Below, one piece after another: positions 44,631 through 52,821 of a stretch of DNA of 64,000 bases. The position numbers and the translations under genes are program-made. The notes under the pieces are model-generated. The model was given only the letters and a program-made list of their open reading frames with translations, had not been told where the DNA came from and did not search any database. Positions within the stretch are counted from its first letter, which is position 1. Each line of letters starts with the position of its first letter. The DNA comes from Brevibacterium marinum (GTDB lineage: Bacteria; Actinomycetota; Actinomycetes; Actinomycetales; Brevibacteriaceae), in contig NZ_JAATJN010000001.1 in the NCBI RefSeq assembly GCF_011927955.1, positions 868,001 to 932,000 on the forward strand, in the 5' to 3' direction.

Positions 44631-45655
44631 GGAGCACACTCGAAGCCATCGATGTCGTCAAGGAGTACCCGGTTCGCTCGGGTCTCTTCCGCAGACGCAA
44701 CGGCACGGTTCACGCGCTCTCGGGGGTCAGCCTCGAGGTGCCGAAGGGAAAGACGCTCGGCATCGTCGGTGAGTCCGGCTGCGGAAAGTCCACGCTGGGG
44801 CGCTCGATCGTCCGGCTCCACGACATCGACAGCGGCAGCATCCGCTTGGACGGCCAGTCCGTCGAATCGACCACCGGCCAGGACCTGCGCTCGCTGCGGC
44901 GACGAGTGCAGATGGTGTTCCAGGATCCCTATGCCTCCCTCAACCCGCGGCTGACGATCGGCAGCGCCATCATCGAAGCCCTCGAGATCCACGGGTTGGC
45001 GGCCGGCCACCGTTCAGAACGGGCGCAGGAACTTATGGAGATGGTGGGCCTACGTCCCGAGTTCGTCCAGCGCTACCCGCACGAATTCTCCGGTGGTCAG
45101 AGGCAGCGCATCGGCATCGCCCGCGCACTCGCCGTCGAACCCGAGGTGATCGTGCTCGACGAACCGGTCAGTGCTCTCGACGTCAGTGTGCAGGCCGGCG
45201 TCCTCAACCAACTCAAGGAGCTCCAGGACCTGCTCGGACTCACCTACGTATTCATCGCCCATGATCTCTCCGTCGTGAGATATCTCAGCGACGAGGTGGC
45301 CGTGATGTACTTCGGCACGATCGTCGAGTCCGCGCCGACGGGCCGGCTGTTCGCAGCACCCGAGCATCCGTATACTCAGGCGCTGCTGTCCGCAGTCCCG
45401 ATCCCCGATCCGATCGTCGAGCGGAGCAGAGAGCGGATCACCCTCAGCGGTGAAGTGCCGAGCTCTCTGAACCCTCCGAGCGGATGCCGGTTCCGAACCC
45501 GGTGCTGGAAGGCCACCGAACGCTGTGCCACCGAGGTTCCGCTTCTGCGTACGATGGCAGACGGGACCCGAGCGGCCTGTCATCATCCCGAATCGGAAAC
45601 TCAGAGCCCAACCGACCCCACCGACGGTCAGAGAACGGAAGCAGGTGCTCAATGA
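44627..45655 (+). CDS. Peptide-type ABC transporter ATP-binding protein, DppF family
   Basis: The Walker A is GESGCGKSTLGRS, the Q-loop is QMVFQDPYASLNPRLTIGS, the signature is FSGGQRQRIGIARA and the Walker B is VIVLDEPVSALDV. The C-terminal domain has PPSGCRFRTRC. It completes the importer (binding protein, two permeases, two ATPases). The stop overlaps the dehydrogenase start by ATGA, tying uptake to metabolism. Confidence 0.91.
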   Translation: MRSTLEAIDVVKEYPVRSGLFRRRNGTVHALSGVSLEVPKGKTLGIVGESGCGKSTLGRSIVRLHDIDSGSIRLDGQSVESTTGQDLRSLRRRVQMVFQDPYASLNPRLTIGSAIIEALEIHGLAAGHRSERAQELMEMVGLRPEFVQRYPHEFSGGQRQRIGIARALAVEPEVIVLDEPVSALDVSVQAGVLNQLKELQDLLGLTYVFIAHDLSVVRYLSDEVAVMYFGTIVESAPTGRLFAAPEHPYTQALLSAVPIPDPIVERSRERITLSGEVPSSLNPPSGCRFRTRCWKATERCATEVPLLRTMADGTRAACHHPESETQSPTDPTDGQRTEAGAQ

Positions 45656-46737
45656 GCTCACAGAAGTCGATCGCAGCCATCCCCGGCGACGGAATCGGGC
45701 AGGAAGTGGTTCCAGAGGGGCGTCGGGTGCTGCAGGCAGTCTCACAGAAACACGGGATCGATCTCGAATTCGCCGATTTCGACTTCGCGAGTGCCGACTA
45801 CTACCAGGCTCATGGAACCATGCTGCCCGAGGACTGGTTCGACAGTCTGCGCGGCTTCGACGCGATCTTCTTCGGGGCCGTCGGCTGGCCGGACGTCGTA
45901 CCCGACCACGTCTCTCTATGGGGCAGCCTGCTGCAATTCAGGAGGTCTTTCGACCAGTACATCAACCTCAGGCCGTGCCGTCTGCTGCCCGGTGTGAAGA
46001 GCCCGTTGTCCGGTTACGGGCCAGGTGACGTCGACTTCTACGTGGTGCGGGAGAACACCGAGGGCGAGTACTCGTCGATCGGCGGAAAGATGTTCGAGGG
46101 CACCGACCGGGAGATTGTCGTCCAGGAGACCGTGATGACTCGGACAGGTGTCGACAGGGTGCTCAAGTTCGCCTTCGATCTGGCCCGTTCCCGGCCGAAT
46201 CAGCACCTCACCTCGGCGACGAAGAGTAACGGAATCTCGATCACGATGCCCTACTGGGACGAACGCGTGAAGGTCATGTCCGAGGGCTACCCGGACGTGG
46301 TCTGGGACCAGTTCCACATTGACATCCTCACAGCCAACTTCGTTCTCAAACCGAACAATTTCGACGTCGTCGTCGCGAGCAATCTCTTCGGCGACATCCT
46401 CTCCGATCTGGGACCGGCCTGCACAGGAACCATCGGGGTGGCACCGAGTGCGAACATCAACCCGGAGGGATCCTTCCCGAGCCTGTTCGAACCGGTGCAC
46501 GGTTCGGCTCCTGATATTGCCGGCCAAGGCATCGCCAACCCGATCGGCCAGATCTGGTCGGGCGCGATGATGCTTGACCACCTCGGCGAAACCGGGGCGA
46601 GCACGGATGTGCTCGAGGCAATCGAATCGGTGTTGAGCAGCGGGGACGCGAGCGTTCTCACCCCAGATCTGGGAGGTCGGGGCACGACTTCATCACTGGG
46701 TGAGGCGATCGCATCGACGATCGTGTCACAGGACTGA
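45652..46737 (+). CDS. D-malate/tartrate dehydrogenase (isopropylmalate dehydrogenase-like)
   Basis: This 361-residue beta-decarboxylating dehydrogenase has IPGDGIGQEVVPEG at the N terminus, the substrate Arg cluster in FDQYINLRPCRLLPGVKSPL, VVRENTEGEYSSIGG, metal-binding ASNLFGDILSDLGPA and NAD-site EPVHGSAPDIAGQGIANPIG. The WPDVVPDHVSLWG and LRPCRLLPG features are those of TtuC/DmlA enzymes, which oxidise D-malate or tartrate to pyruvate-type products with NAD. As the last gene of the importer operon it suggests that the imported compound releases a malate- or tartrate-like acid. Confidence 0.88.
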   Translation: MSSQKSIAAIPGDGIGQEVVPEGRRVLQAVSQKHGIDLEFADFDFASADYYQAHGTMLPEDWFDSLRGFDAIFFGAVGWPDVVPDHVSLWGSLLQFRRSFDQYINLRPCRLLPGVKSPLSGYGPGDVDFYVVRENTEGEYSSIGGKMFEGTDREIVVQETVMTRTGVDRVLKFAFDLARSRPNQHLTSATKSNGISITMPYWDERVKVMSEGYPDVVWDQFHIDILTANFVLKPNNFDVVVASNLFGDILSDLGPACTGTIGVAPSANINPEGSFPSLFEPVHGSAPDIAGQGIANPIGQIWSGAMMLDHLGETGASTDVLEAIESVLSSGDASVLTPDLGGRGTTSSLGEAIASTIVSQD

Positions 46738-46793
46738 TGCTTGACGACACACGTGCAGTGACCGTCGATCGGTGTTGGCCGATGCGCTGAGGC

Positions 46794-47216
46794 TCAGTCG
46801 CGGCGGATGCTGAAGTCCACGTTCGTCGGGTGTTCGACCGTACGGGAGACCGTGCAGTACTTGTCGTGGGAGAGGCCGACGAGCTTCTCGATGCGCGCAT
46901 CGGCCTTGCGACCGTCCTCGTCGTCGGGGAATGCGAGGTCGAAGTCGAGGTGGACGTTGTCCACCCGAGACGCGCCGTCCTCGTCGATCTTGTCGGCCCG
47001 GGCCGAGACATCGAAGCGCGTCGGCTCGGTGTGCCGGCTGGTCACGGTGTCGACGTCGATCGAGGAGCATCCGGCGACGGCTGCCAGCAGCAGCTCCACC
47101 GGTGTCATCAGGCCCTCGCCGCGGCCGAATTCGATGCTCGCCCCGCTCGGCGCAGTGGCACGGTAGTGGTTCTCGGCGAGCCTGGTCAGTTCGATGCTGC
47201 GTGTGTCTTCACTCAT
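46794..47216 (-). CDS. OsmC family protein
   Basis: This 140-residue OsmC-fold protein has the first conserved Cys in TPVELLLAAVAGCSSIDVDT and the second in SHDKYCTVSRTV. It is nearer the YhfA-like branch than Ohr. The C terminus HPTNVDFSIRRD ends the fold. It is convergent with the dehydrogenase gene. The role is probably peroxide or thiol-linked redox defence; the substrate is unknown. Confidence 0.85.
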   Translation of the reverse strand: MSEDTRSIELTRLAENHYRATAPSGASIEFGRGEGLMTPVELLLAAVAGCSSIDVDTVTSRHTEPTRFDVSARADKIDEDGASRVDNVHLDFDLAFPDDEDGRKADARIEKLVGLSHDKYCTVSRTVEHPTNVDFSIRRD

Positions 47217-47267
47217 GGCCTCATCATGTCAGGAAACGATGAGTGTCGACTGGGCAATGGCAACGGC

Positions 47268-47900
47268 TCAGTCGTCTTGGTCGGGTGCTGCGAAATCGAC
47301 CTCGGCGGCTTCCAAGACCCGAGCGGTCCGACCCGGACCCGACTCGAAGGTCCAGTAGAGGTTCGTGTGCGAGATGACCTGCTCCGGCGGCGGGGCACCC
47401 CAATCGCTGAGATCCTCGGTCGTGTGGGCGTCCGAAACCAGCGTGACATCGTAGCCGCGGGCGAATCCGCCGTGGATCGTCGACCTCACGCATGCATCGG
47501 ACTGGGCGCCGGTGACGACGAGATGGCCGACGTCTTCGGACGCGAGAACGTCCTCGAAGTTCGTGTCCTCGAAGGCACTGCCGTGGGTCTTCTCGATGAT
47601 CGCCTCACCGACGGCCGGGGAGAGCGAATCGACGATCTGCCACTGCGGTGACCCCGAGGGCATTTCCCGTGCGGAGTGTCTGACCCAGATGACCTCGGTG
47701 CCCTCGGCACGGGCCTTCTCAACCAGATCGGAGATCCTTTCGACCACCTCGTCGGAGTTCCAGGATGCGGCCATCACTCCGGTCTGGACGTCGATGACGA
47801 GGAGGGCGGTGTTCTCACGTGCAGAAGCCGGCGGCAGCGCTTCGGCGGCGGGCGATTGTGCTGTGGTGGTGCTCGGTGCAGCGGATGTGCCGGTCGACAT
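47268..47900 (-). CDS. Isochorismatase-family cysteine hydrolase
   Basis: This 210-residue hydrolase has the triad Asp in ALLVIDVQTGVM, Lys in IIEKTHGSAFEDT and Cys in VVTGAQSDACVRSTIHGG. The family includes nicotinamidases, ureidoglycolate-type amidohydrolases and true isochorismatases. The ATG at 47900 has GGAGGA 8 nt upstream. The first 35 residues are Ala/Thr/Ser-rich and extra to the fold. No neighbour identifies the substrate. Confidence 0.86.
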   Translation of the reverse strand: MSTGTSAAPSTTTAQSPAAEALPPASARENTALLVIDVQTGVMAASWNSDEVVERISDLVEKARAEGTEVIWVRHSAREMPSGSPQWQIVDSLSPAVGEAIIEKTHGSAFEDTNFEDVLASEDVGHLVVTGAQSDACVRSTIHGGFARGYDVTLVSDAHTTEDLSDWGAPPPEQVISHTNLYWTFESGPGRTARVLEAAEVDFAAPDQDD

Positions 47901-48074
47901 CTGATCCTCCTCGATCATCTCCATCCTGCTCCGCTGCGCTCGTCGAAGCAATAGCCGGTCGCCTTCCCGAGCCAATTGCCAGCGAACCTGATCGGGCCGA
48001 GGCAGAGCCACCTCGGCGATATCCGGTTCCACGGTTCGGAACTTCGCCCCTGCTGACCGAGCAGTGATGCCAGA

Positions 48075-49343
48075 ATGGGGCGGGTGAGCGAGACCCGAGA
48101 CGATTCTGCCGAACATCCGCGCCGATTCAGCGTGCTGCGCAGCTGGAAGACGGCACCGTACCTTGTCGGATCCGGCATGGGGATGATGGGCGACAACATC
48201 GAACACGTCATCACCTACTGGGTGCTGTGGCAGAAGTTCGAGTCGCCGGCCCTCGTCGGATTCCAACTCATCAGCCATTGGCTGCCGTTCCTGCTCCTGT
48301 CCGTCTATGCCGGATCTCTGGCCGAACGCTTCGACTGCCGACGGCTCATCCAGATCGGGCAGGTCATGTTCATGGTCGTGTCCCTGTGCTGGGGCATCCT
48401 GTTCCTCACCGACTCCCTGCAGCTGTGGCAGGCCTGCGTCCTCCTCGTCATCCACGGTCTCGCGGGTTGTCTGTGGGGACCGGCCGAGCAGATGATGCTC
48501 CACGACTTCGTCGACCGCTCCGAGCTGCCGAGTGCGGTGCGCCTGAACGCCACCTTCCGCAGCCTGGGCATCCTGTTCGGGCCCGTCGTCGGATCCGCAC
48601 TGCTGCTCTTCTTCGGCCCGACCTGGGGCATCTTCATCAACATCGTCTTCTACCTGCCCCTCACGCTCTTCCTCATGCGCACCCCGTACACGGGGCACAT
48701 TCGCAGCGGCGGGATCCGCACGACGAGGACCACGCTGTTGCAGTCGCTGCGTGTCCTCATCGATGTCCGCCACAACAGGTCGATCGTCGGTATGCTGCTG
48801 CTCGCGGCGCTCGCCTCGATCACGATCGGTGCGGTCCTCCAGACGTCCATGCCCGTCTTCTCCGGCATTCTCGCCGGGCCCGGCGGGGACAGCGATTCCG
48901 CGTACGGAATGCTGCTCTTCGCGATGGGCGCAGGCGGCGTCCTCGGCGGCTTCCTCCTCGAGGCCACCGGATGGGTGCGTCCCACCCCTGCAGCCGCGGC
49001 GGTGGCCGCAGCCGGGCTCGGAGCTTCGTCGATCGTGTTCGCATTCACCTCGCACCTGTGGCTGGCGATCGTCGTGCTCGTCATCGCGGGAGTCTCGAAG
49101 ATCACCGCCGAATCGACCGAGATGGCGATCATCCAGCTCGAAGCCCCGCAGGAGATCCGCGGTCGGGTCATCGGGTCCTATGCGACCTTCGGTCCCGGGA
49201 TGCAGACATTCTCCGGGGTCACCGTCGGTGTGCTCGGCACGATCGCGACGATCCCGCAGGCCGTGACGATCGGCGGGGCAGTCCTGGCCATCGGCGCGAT
49301 CGCCATCGGGGCATATGCGGTTGGCGGGCGCCGTCAGGCGTGA
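48075..49343 (+). CDS. MFS transporter (EntS/Bcr-like efflux type)
   Basis: This 422-residue, 12-helix carrier has SGMGMMGDNIEHVITYWVLW at helix 1, the loop motif GSLAERFDCRRLIQIGQV, and RLNATFRSLGILFGPVVGSA, which recall the MFS_3 efflux branch. The C-terminal half contains PQEIRGRVIGSYATFGPGM. It may export a siderophore, drug or metabolite. It stands alone between the divergent hydrolase and the convergent kynureninase genes. Confidence 0.85.
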   Translation: MGRVSETRDDSAEHPRRFSVLRSWKTAPYLVGSGMGMMGDNIEHVITYWVLWQKFESPALVGFQLISHWLPFLLLSVYAGSLAERFDCRRLIQIGQVMFMVVSLCWGILFLTDSLQLWQACVLLVIHGLAGCLWGPAEQMMLHDFVDRSELPSAVRLNATFRSLGILFGPVVGSALLLFFGPTWGIFINIVFYLPLTLFLMRTPYTGHIRSGGIRTTRTTLLQSLRVLIDVRHNRSIVGMLLLAALASITIGAVLQTSMPVFSGILAGPGGDSDSAYGMLLFAMGAGGVLGGFLLEATGWVRPTPAAAAVAAAGLGASSIVFAFTSHLWLAIVVLVIAGVSKITAESTEMAIIQLEAPQEIRGRVIGSYATFGPGMQTFSGVTVGVLGTIATIPQAVTIGGAVLAIGAIAIGAYAVGGRRQA

Positions 49344-49374
49344 CTTGGCGCGTTCAGCAACCTGGCGGTCTCTG

Positions 49375-49396
49375 AGCAACCCCACGACGGGTTGCT
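49375..49396. terminator. Hairpin between convergent MFS and kynureninase genes
   Basis: AGCAACCC (49375-49382) pairs perfectly with GGGTTGCT (49389-49396) around 6 nt, 32 nt after the MFS stop. It has no T tract. It may end transcription from one or both sides. Confidence 0.45.
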
Positions 49397-49476
49397 GAGT
49401 GACCGACACCGGTGTCTGGAGATCGGCAACGGCGAGCGGCGCGCAGAGCAGTCGCGTGCAGCGGGGTCGACGGAGC

Positions 49477-50760
49477 TCAGGTCACGGCGCCGCGAACCTT
49501 GTGCTGCGGGGCGTCCCAGGTGCGATCGTCGAGGATGTCGCGCAGAGCCTCGACTGTGTCCCACACCTCGGTGAAGCCGATGTAGAGCGGCGTCAGGCCG
49601 AAGCGCAGCACTTCAGGCTCCCGATAGTCGCCGATGATTCCGCGCTCGATCAGGGCGCTCATGATGGCAAACCCCTCGGGGTGCGTGATCGACACCTGGG
49701 AGCCGCGATGGGAATGCTCTCGCGGGGTGACTATCTCGACGGGATGATCGGCCAGGCGAGACTCGACGAGGTCGATGAACAGATCGGACAGCTGCAGGGA
49801 CTTCGTCCGCACCGCTGACATGTCGACGCGATTGAAGATGTCGAGCCCCAGCTCGGCCACCGACATCGAGATGATGCCCTGCGTGCCGGTGAGGTAGCGG
49901 CGGATGCCCTCGGCCGGAGCATAGTCCGGTGACATCTCGAAGGGCTTCGCGTGGCCCCACCACCCGGAGAGCGGCTGCGTGAAACGGTTCTGCAGCGCTT
50001 CGGAGACCCAGATGAACGCCGGTGAGCCGGGTCCCCCGTTGAGGAACTTGTAGGTGCAGCCGATCGCCATGTCCGCGCCCGATCCGGCCAGGTCGATCTC
50101 CAGTGCACCGGCCGAATGGCACAGGTCCCAGATCACGAGTGCGCCACCCGCATGGATCGCCGAGGTGGTGCTGTCCATGTCGAAGAGCCGACCCGTGCGG
50201 TAGTTCACGTGGGTGAGGACGACCAGGGCCACCTCGGCGGTCATGGTGTTCGGGAAGCCGGCGGTCACCTCGGCGTCATCGACAAGACGCACCTCGTAGC
50301 CGTTGCCGAGCTGCTTGGCCAAGCCCTGGAGCATGTAGATGTCGGAGGGGAAGTTCTCCCGCTGGGTGAGGATGACGCGGCGGTCCGGTGAGTCGGCGGC
50401 CTGCATCTTCAGCGCCGCCGAGGCCGCCTTGAACAGGTTGATCGAGGTGGTGTCGGTGACGACGGTGCTGCCGGCCCCGCCGCCGACGATACCGGCGACC
50501 TTCTCGCCCAGAGTCGCCGGCAGGTCGAACCAGCCGGCGCTGTTCCAGGAGCGGATGAGCCCGGTGCCCCACTCGTCTTCGATGACTTCCTGGGCGCGTT
50601 CGGCCGCGCCCTTGGTCCGTGGCCCGAGCGAGTTCCCGTCGAGGTAGATCGTGTCCGGGGGCAAGATGAATTCGTCTCTGAAATCGCGCAGCGGATCCTC
50701 GGCATCGATGCGCTCGCAAGCGGGTCGATCGAGTGTGGTGCTGAGTTCGGGATTCGTCAT
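49477..50760 (-). CDS. kynU: Kynureninase
   Basis: This 427-residue PLP enzyme hydrolyses kynurenine or 3-hydroxykynurenine to (hydroxy)anthranilate and alanine. Diagnostic segments are FILPPDTIYLDGNSLGPRTK, WNSAGWFDLP, VIWDLCHSAGALEIDLAGSG and the Schiff-base lysine in AIGCTYKFLNGGPGSPAF. YIGFTEVWDTVEALR ends the fold. AAGGTGA precedes the ATG. No other kynurenine-pathway gene is in the window. The divergent neighbour is a damaged Lrp/AsnC gene, probably its former regulator. Confidence 0.94.
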   Translation of the reverse strand: MTNPELSTTLDRPACERIDAEDPLRDFRDEFILPPDTIYLDGNSLGPRTKGAAERAQEVIEDEWGTGLIRSWNSAGWFDLPATLGEKVAGIVGGGAGSTVVTDTTSINLFKAASAALKMQAADSPDRRVILTQRENFPSDIYMLQGLAKQLGNGYEVRLVDDAEVTAGFPNTMTAEVALVVLTHVNYRTGRLFDMDSTTSAIHAGGALVIWDLCHSAGALEIDLAGSGADMAIGCTYKFLNGGPGSPAFIWVSEALQNRFTQPLSGWWGHAKPFEMSPDYAPAEGIRRYLTGTQGIISMSVAELGLDIFNRVDMSAVRTKSLQLSDLFIDLVESRLADHPVEIVTPREHSHRGSQVSITHPEGFAIMSALIERGIIGDYREPEVLRFGLTPLYIGFTEVWDTVEALRDILDDRTWDAPQHKVRGAVT

Positions 50761-50864
50761 GGGTCACCTTCATCGGGACGGAGCTGTCGGCGGCTGATCA
50801 CCTCAAAGGTTACCCACCTGGCGGACATTATCGGCTGTATCCGACCAGGCAGCGGAAACGAGGA

Positions 50865-51112
50865 GTGATCTTTGTGGTGAATTCGGAGTTGATCGTCGAT
50901 CATCGCTCGGAATCGAACGAAATCCACCTCGCCGAGGTGGACCTGACGATTCTGCGGGAGCTCAGTTCCGATGCCCGGAACTCCAACAAGGAGCTCGCCG
51001 GCCGGGTGGGGCTTGCTCCCTCCACGTGCTCGGGGAGAGTCGGCGCTCTGAGATCGCGGGGAATCATCAGGGGATTCACGCGAACATCGACTTCGAAGCG
51101 CTCGGAGGGCCG
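50865..51112 (+). pseudogene. Broken Lrp/AsnC family regulator gene next to kynU
   Basis: The N-terminal helix-turn-helix is intact (LTILRELSSDARNSNKELAG, then RVGLAPSTCSGRVGALRSRG). After GIIRGF near 51078 the frame slips by one base: the expected HANIDFEALG continues only in the next frame. About 15 residues later the homology stops altogether, and the ligand-binding RAM domain is missing. The gene diverges from kynU, the usual place of a KynR-type regulator. GTG starts at 50865, 50874 and 50877 are possible. Confidence 0.72.
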
Positions 51113-51147
51113 TGTGACGGGAGGTGGGACGGTCGGTCGGCGTCACT

Positions 51148-51852
51148 TCAGGCGAATACGGCTTCCAGGAGAACGAACGATGCCGTCGAATTGAGCGTCA
51201 CATGCAGAGCCAGCGGCCCCCATAGGTTGCGGTGGAAGGTCCGCAGCAGCGCAAGACACAGCCCCAGGGTGACCATATACGGCAGGAGGATCGGCACCCC
51301 GTGGCACAGAGCGAAGATGGCGGCGCTGACAGTCACAGCCCCAACCGCGCCGAGGCGATCACGTATATAGCCGTAGATCACTCCGCGGAAGAACAGCTCC
51401 TCCCACAAGGGCGTGACGATCGCGATGGCAGCGAACATCACGATCGCGGAGACGGGGCCGGCATTGCCGGCGACCGCGTCCGTCGATGACCCACTCACGG
51501 GTCCCGAGCCGGTGACGGCGAAGACGAGGAGCTGTGCCCCGATCACTGCGAGAAAAGCAGCGGGAATCTGCCACAGCAGATGGAGCAGACGCGGGGAGGG
51601 GCGGGAGAAGCCGATGGCTGACATGCGGTGTCCGCGGCGGCGCAGAAACAGCGACAGCATAATCAGGGTCCCGGAGCTCTGGACCGCCAGCACAGTGATG
51701 ATGAGGATATCGACATGTGCCCGAATCCCGGGAACGGTGAGACCGATGGCGATTGCCACGCCGAAGACGAGTGCAGCGATTCCAAGAGTGATTCCCGCCG
51801 AGGTGAGCAGAGTTTTCGTCGAGAGCCGCGCCTGCTGTGGGGATTCGTCCAT
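51148..51852 (-). CDS. CPBP family intramembrane glutamic endopeptidase
   Basis: This 234-residue membrane protein has about eight helices and the Abi/CAAX-protease motifs: the Glu pair in PLWEELFFRGVIYGYIRDR, His in FALCHGVPILLPYM and His/Asn in ALHVTLNSTAS. Such proteases process prenylated or small membrane peptides, sometimes for bacteriocin immunity. The gene appears alone and ends just beyond the broken Lrp gene, whose missing part may have been lost when this junction formed. Confidence 0.85.
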   Translation of the reverse strand: MDESPQQARLSTKTLLTSAGITLGIAALVFGVAIAIGLTVPGIRAHVDILIITVLAVQSSGTLIMLSLFLRRRGHRMSAIGFSRPSPRLLHLLWQIPAAFLAVIGAQLLVFAVTGSGPVSGSSTDAVAGNAGPVSAIVMFAAIAIVTPLWEELFFRGVIYGYIRDRLGAVGAVTVSAAIFALCHGVPILLPYMVTLGLCLALLRTFHRNLWGPLALHVTLNSTASFVLLEAVFA

Positions 51853-52105
51853 ACCTTGACCCTATAAGTCGCTGATCAGTGATGCCGTCGTCCAGAAGAT
51901 TGAGATTCGTGGATCCGATCGGGGAGGGGTGATGAGGACGTTGAATGGGGGATCCCAGAGAATGTCGAAATGCGTCCTCGTATTGCGTGCGTATGACGGT
52001 CTGTGTCGGAATCAGACGAGTGTGCACTTGGAGATCGACTGGGCTTCCTAGCCTGGGGACCAGCCACACGCATCCGACCATCACTGACACGAAGGAGACG
52101 TCCCC

Positions 52106-52711
52106 ATGACCGTCACAGCCGAGAGCACCACAGACTCCACAGCCACCAAGAATTCCACCACCACGATCAACACGGACTCGACCGTTGCCATCAGCGCCGA
52201 GGATCGGGCCGAACGCCTCACCTCGGCGGGGCAGGCGTGGAATGAGCGGATCGCCGCATCGGCGAAGAACGCTGCGCTGAGCTTCTCCGCCAAGGGAAGC
52301 GCCCAGGGGTCGGTGTCCTCGGTCATCACGGCCGGTCAGCACACCTTCACCGTCGACGAGCCGAAGCCGCTGGCCGGCGACGACGCAGCACCGAACCCTG
52401 TCGAGTACGCACTCGGTGCGCTCATCTCCTGTCAGATCGTCGTCTACCGCCTCTACGCGCACAACCTGGGACTGACGATCGAGAACCTCGACGTCAGCGC
52501 CGAGGGCGATCTCGACGTCCAGGGGCTCTTCGGCGCCGATGACACCGTGCGCCCCGGATTCTCCGCGGTTCGCGTCAACGTCGAGATCACGGGGCCCGAC
52601 AGCGATGAGGCCTACCAGGAGCTGCAGACGACCGTCGACGCACACTGCCCCGTCTTCGACATCTTCACGAACCCCACGCCCATCGACGTCACCGTGACGA
52701 AGACGAACTGA
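52106..52711 (+). CDS. OsmC family protein
   Basis: This 201-residue OsmC protein has the Cys motifs in NPVEYALGALISCQIVVYRL and VDAHCPVFDIFTNP. The first 45 residues are a Thr/Ser-rich extension. A good ribosome site (GAAGGAGA) precedes the ATG. It is the third OsmC-fold gene in the window and is unlike the other two in the motif context, so these are different subfamilies rather than recent copies. The 253-nt gap upstream holds GAGGACG...CGTCCTC arms but no clear element. Confidence 0.86.
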   Translation: MTVTAESTTDSTATKNSTTTINTDSTVAISAEDRAERLTSAGQAWNERIAASAKNAALSFSAKGSAQGSVSSVITAGQHTFTVDEPKPLAGDDAAPNPVEYALGALISCQIVVYRLYAHNLGLTIENLDVSAEGDLDVQGLFGADDTVRPGFSAVRVNVEITGPDSDEAYQELQTTVDAHCPVFDIFTNPTPIDVTVTKTN

Positions 52712-52762
52712 CTCCGAGAGTTCGGCAGGTCGGCCGGAGCCGGGCTCGAAGACCTCGAGGAC

Positions 52763-52821
52763 GCGCCGGACTCGAGGCCAGGCCGCGCCGGACTCGAGGT
52801 CAGGCTCCGGCGGACTCGAGG
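52763..52821. repeat. Tandem repeats of the recQ 3' end
   Basis: GCGCCGGACTCGAGG stands at 52763-52777 and again 22 nt on at 52785-52799. A related CGGACTCGAGG lies inside recQ at 52811-52821. The repeats begin at the recQ stop and look like downstream copies of its last codons. They fill the 88-nt gap to the convergent OsmC gene. Confidence 0.55.

Noticed and set aside
46766..46784. Weak hairpin after the dehydrogenase gene
   Set aside because: Only five pairs around ATCGG/CCGAT hold; too weak to list as a terminator.
47268..49409. A 713-codon minus-strand frame overlapping the MFS gene
   Set aside because: Only its last 210 codons are the isochorismatase-type hydrolase. The upstream part is the antisense shadow of the MFS gene, with Gly/Arg/Asp-rich nonsense typical of GC-rich DNA.
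51853..52105. Riboswitch or small RNA upstream of the OsmC gene
   Set aside because: GAGGACG/CGTCCTC arms exist but no conserved riboswitch core or terminator was recognised.
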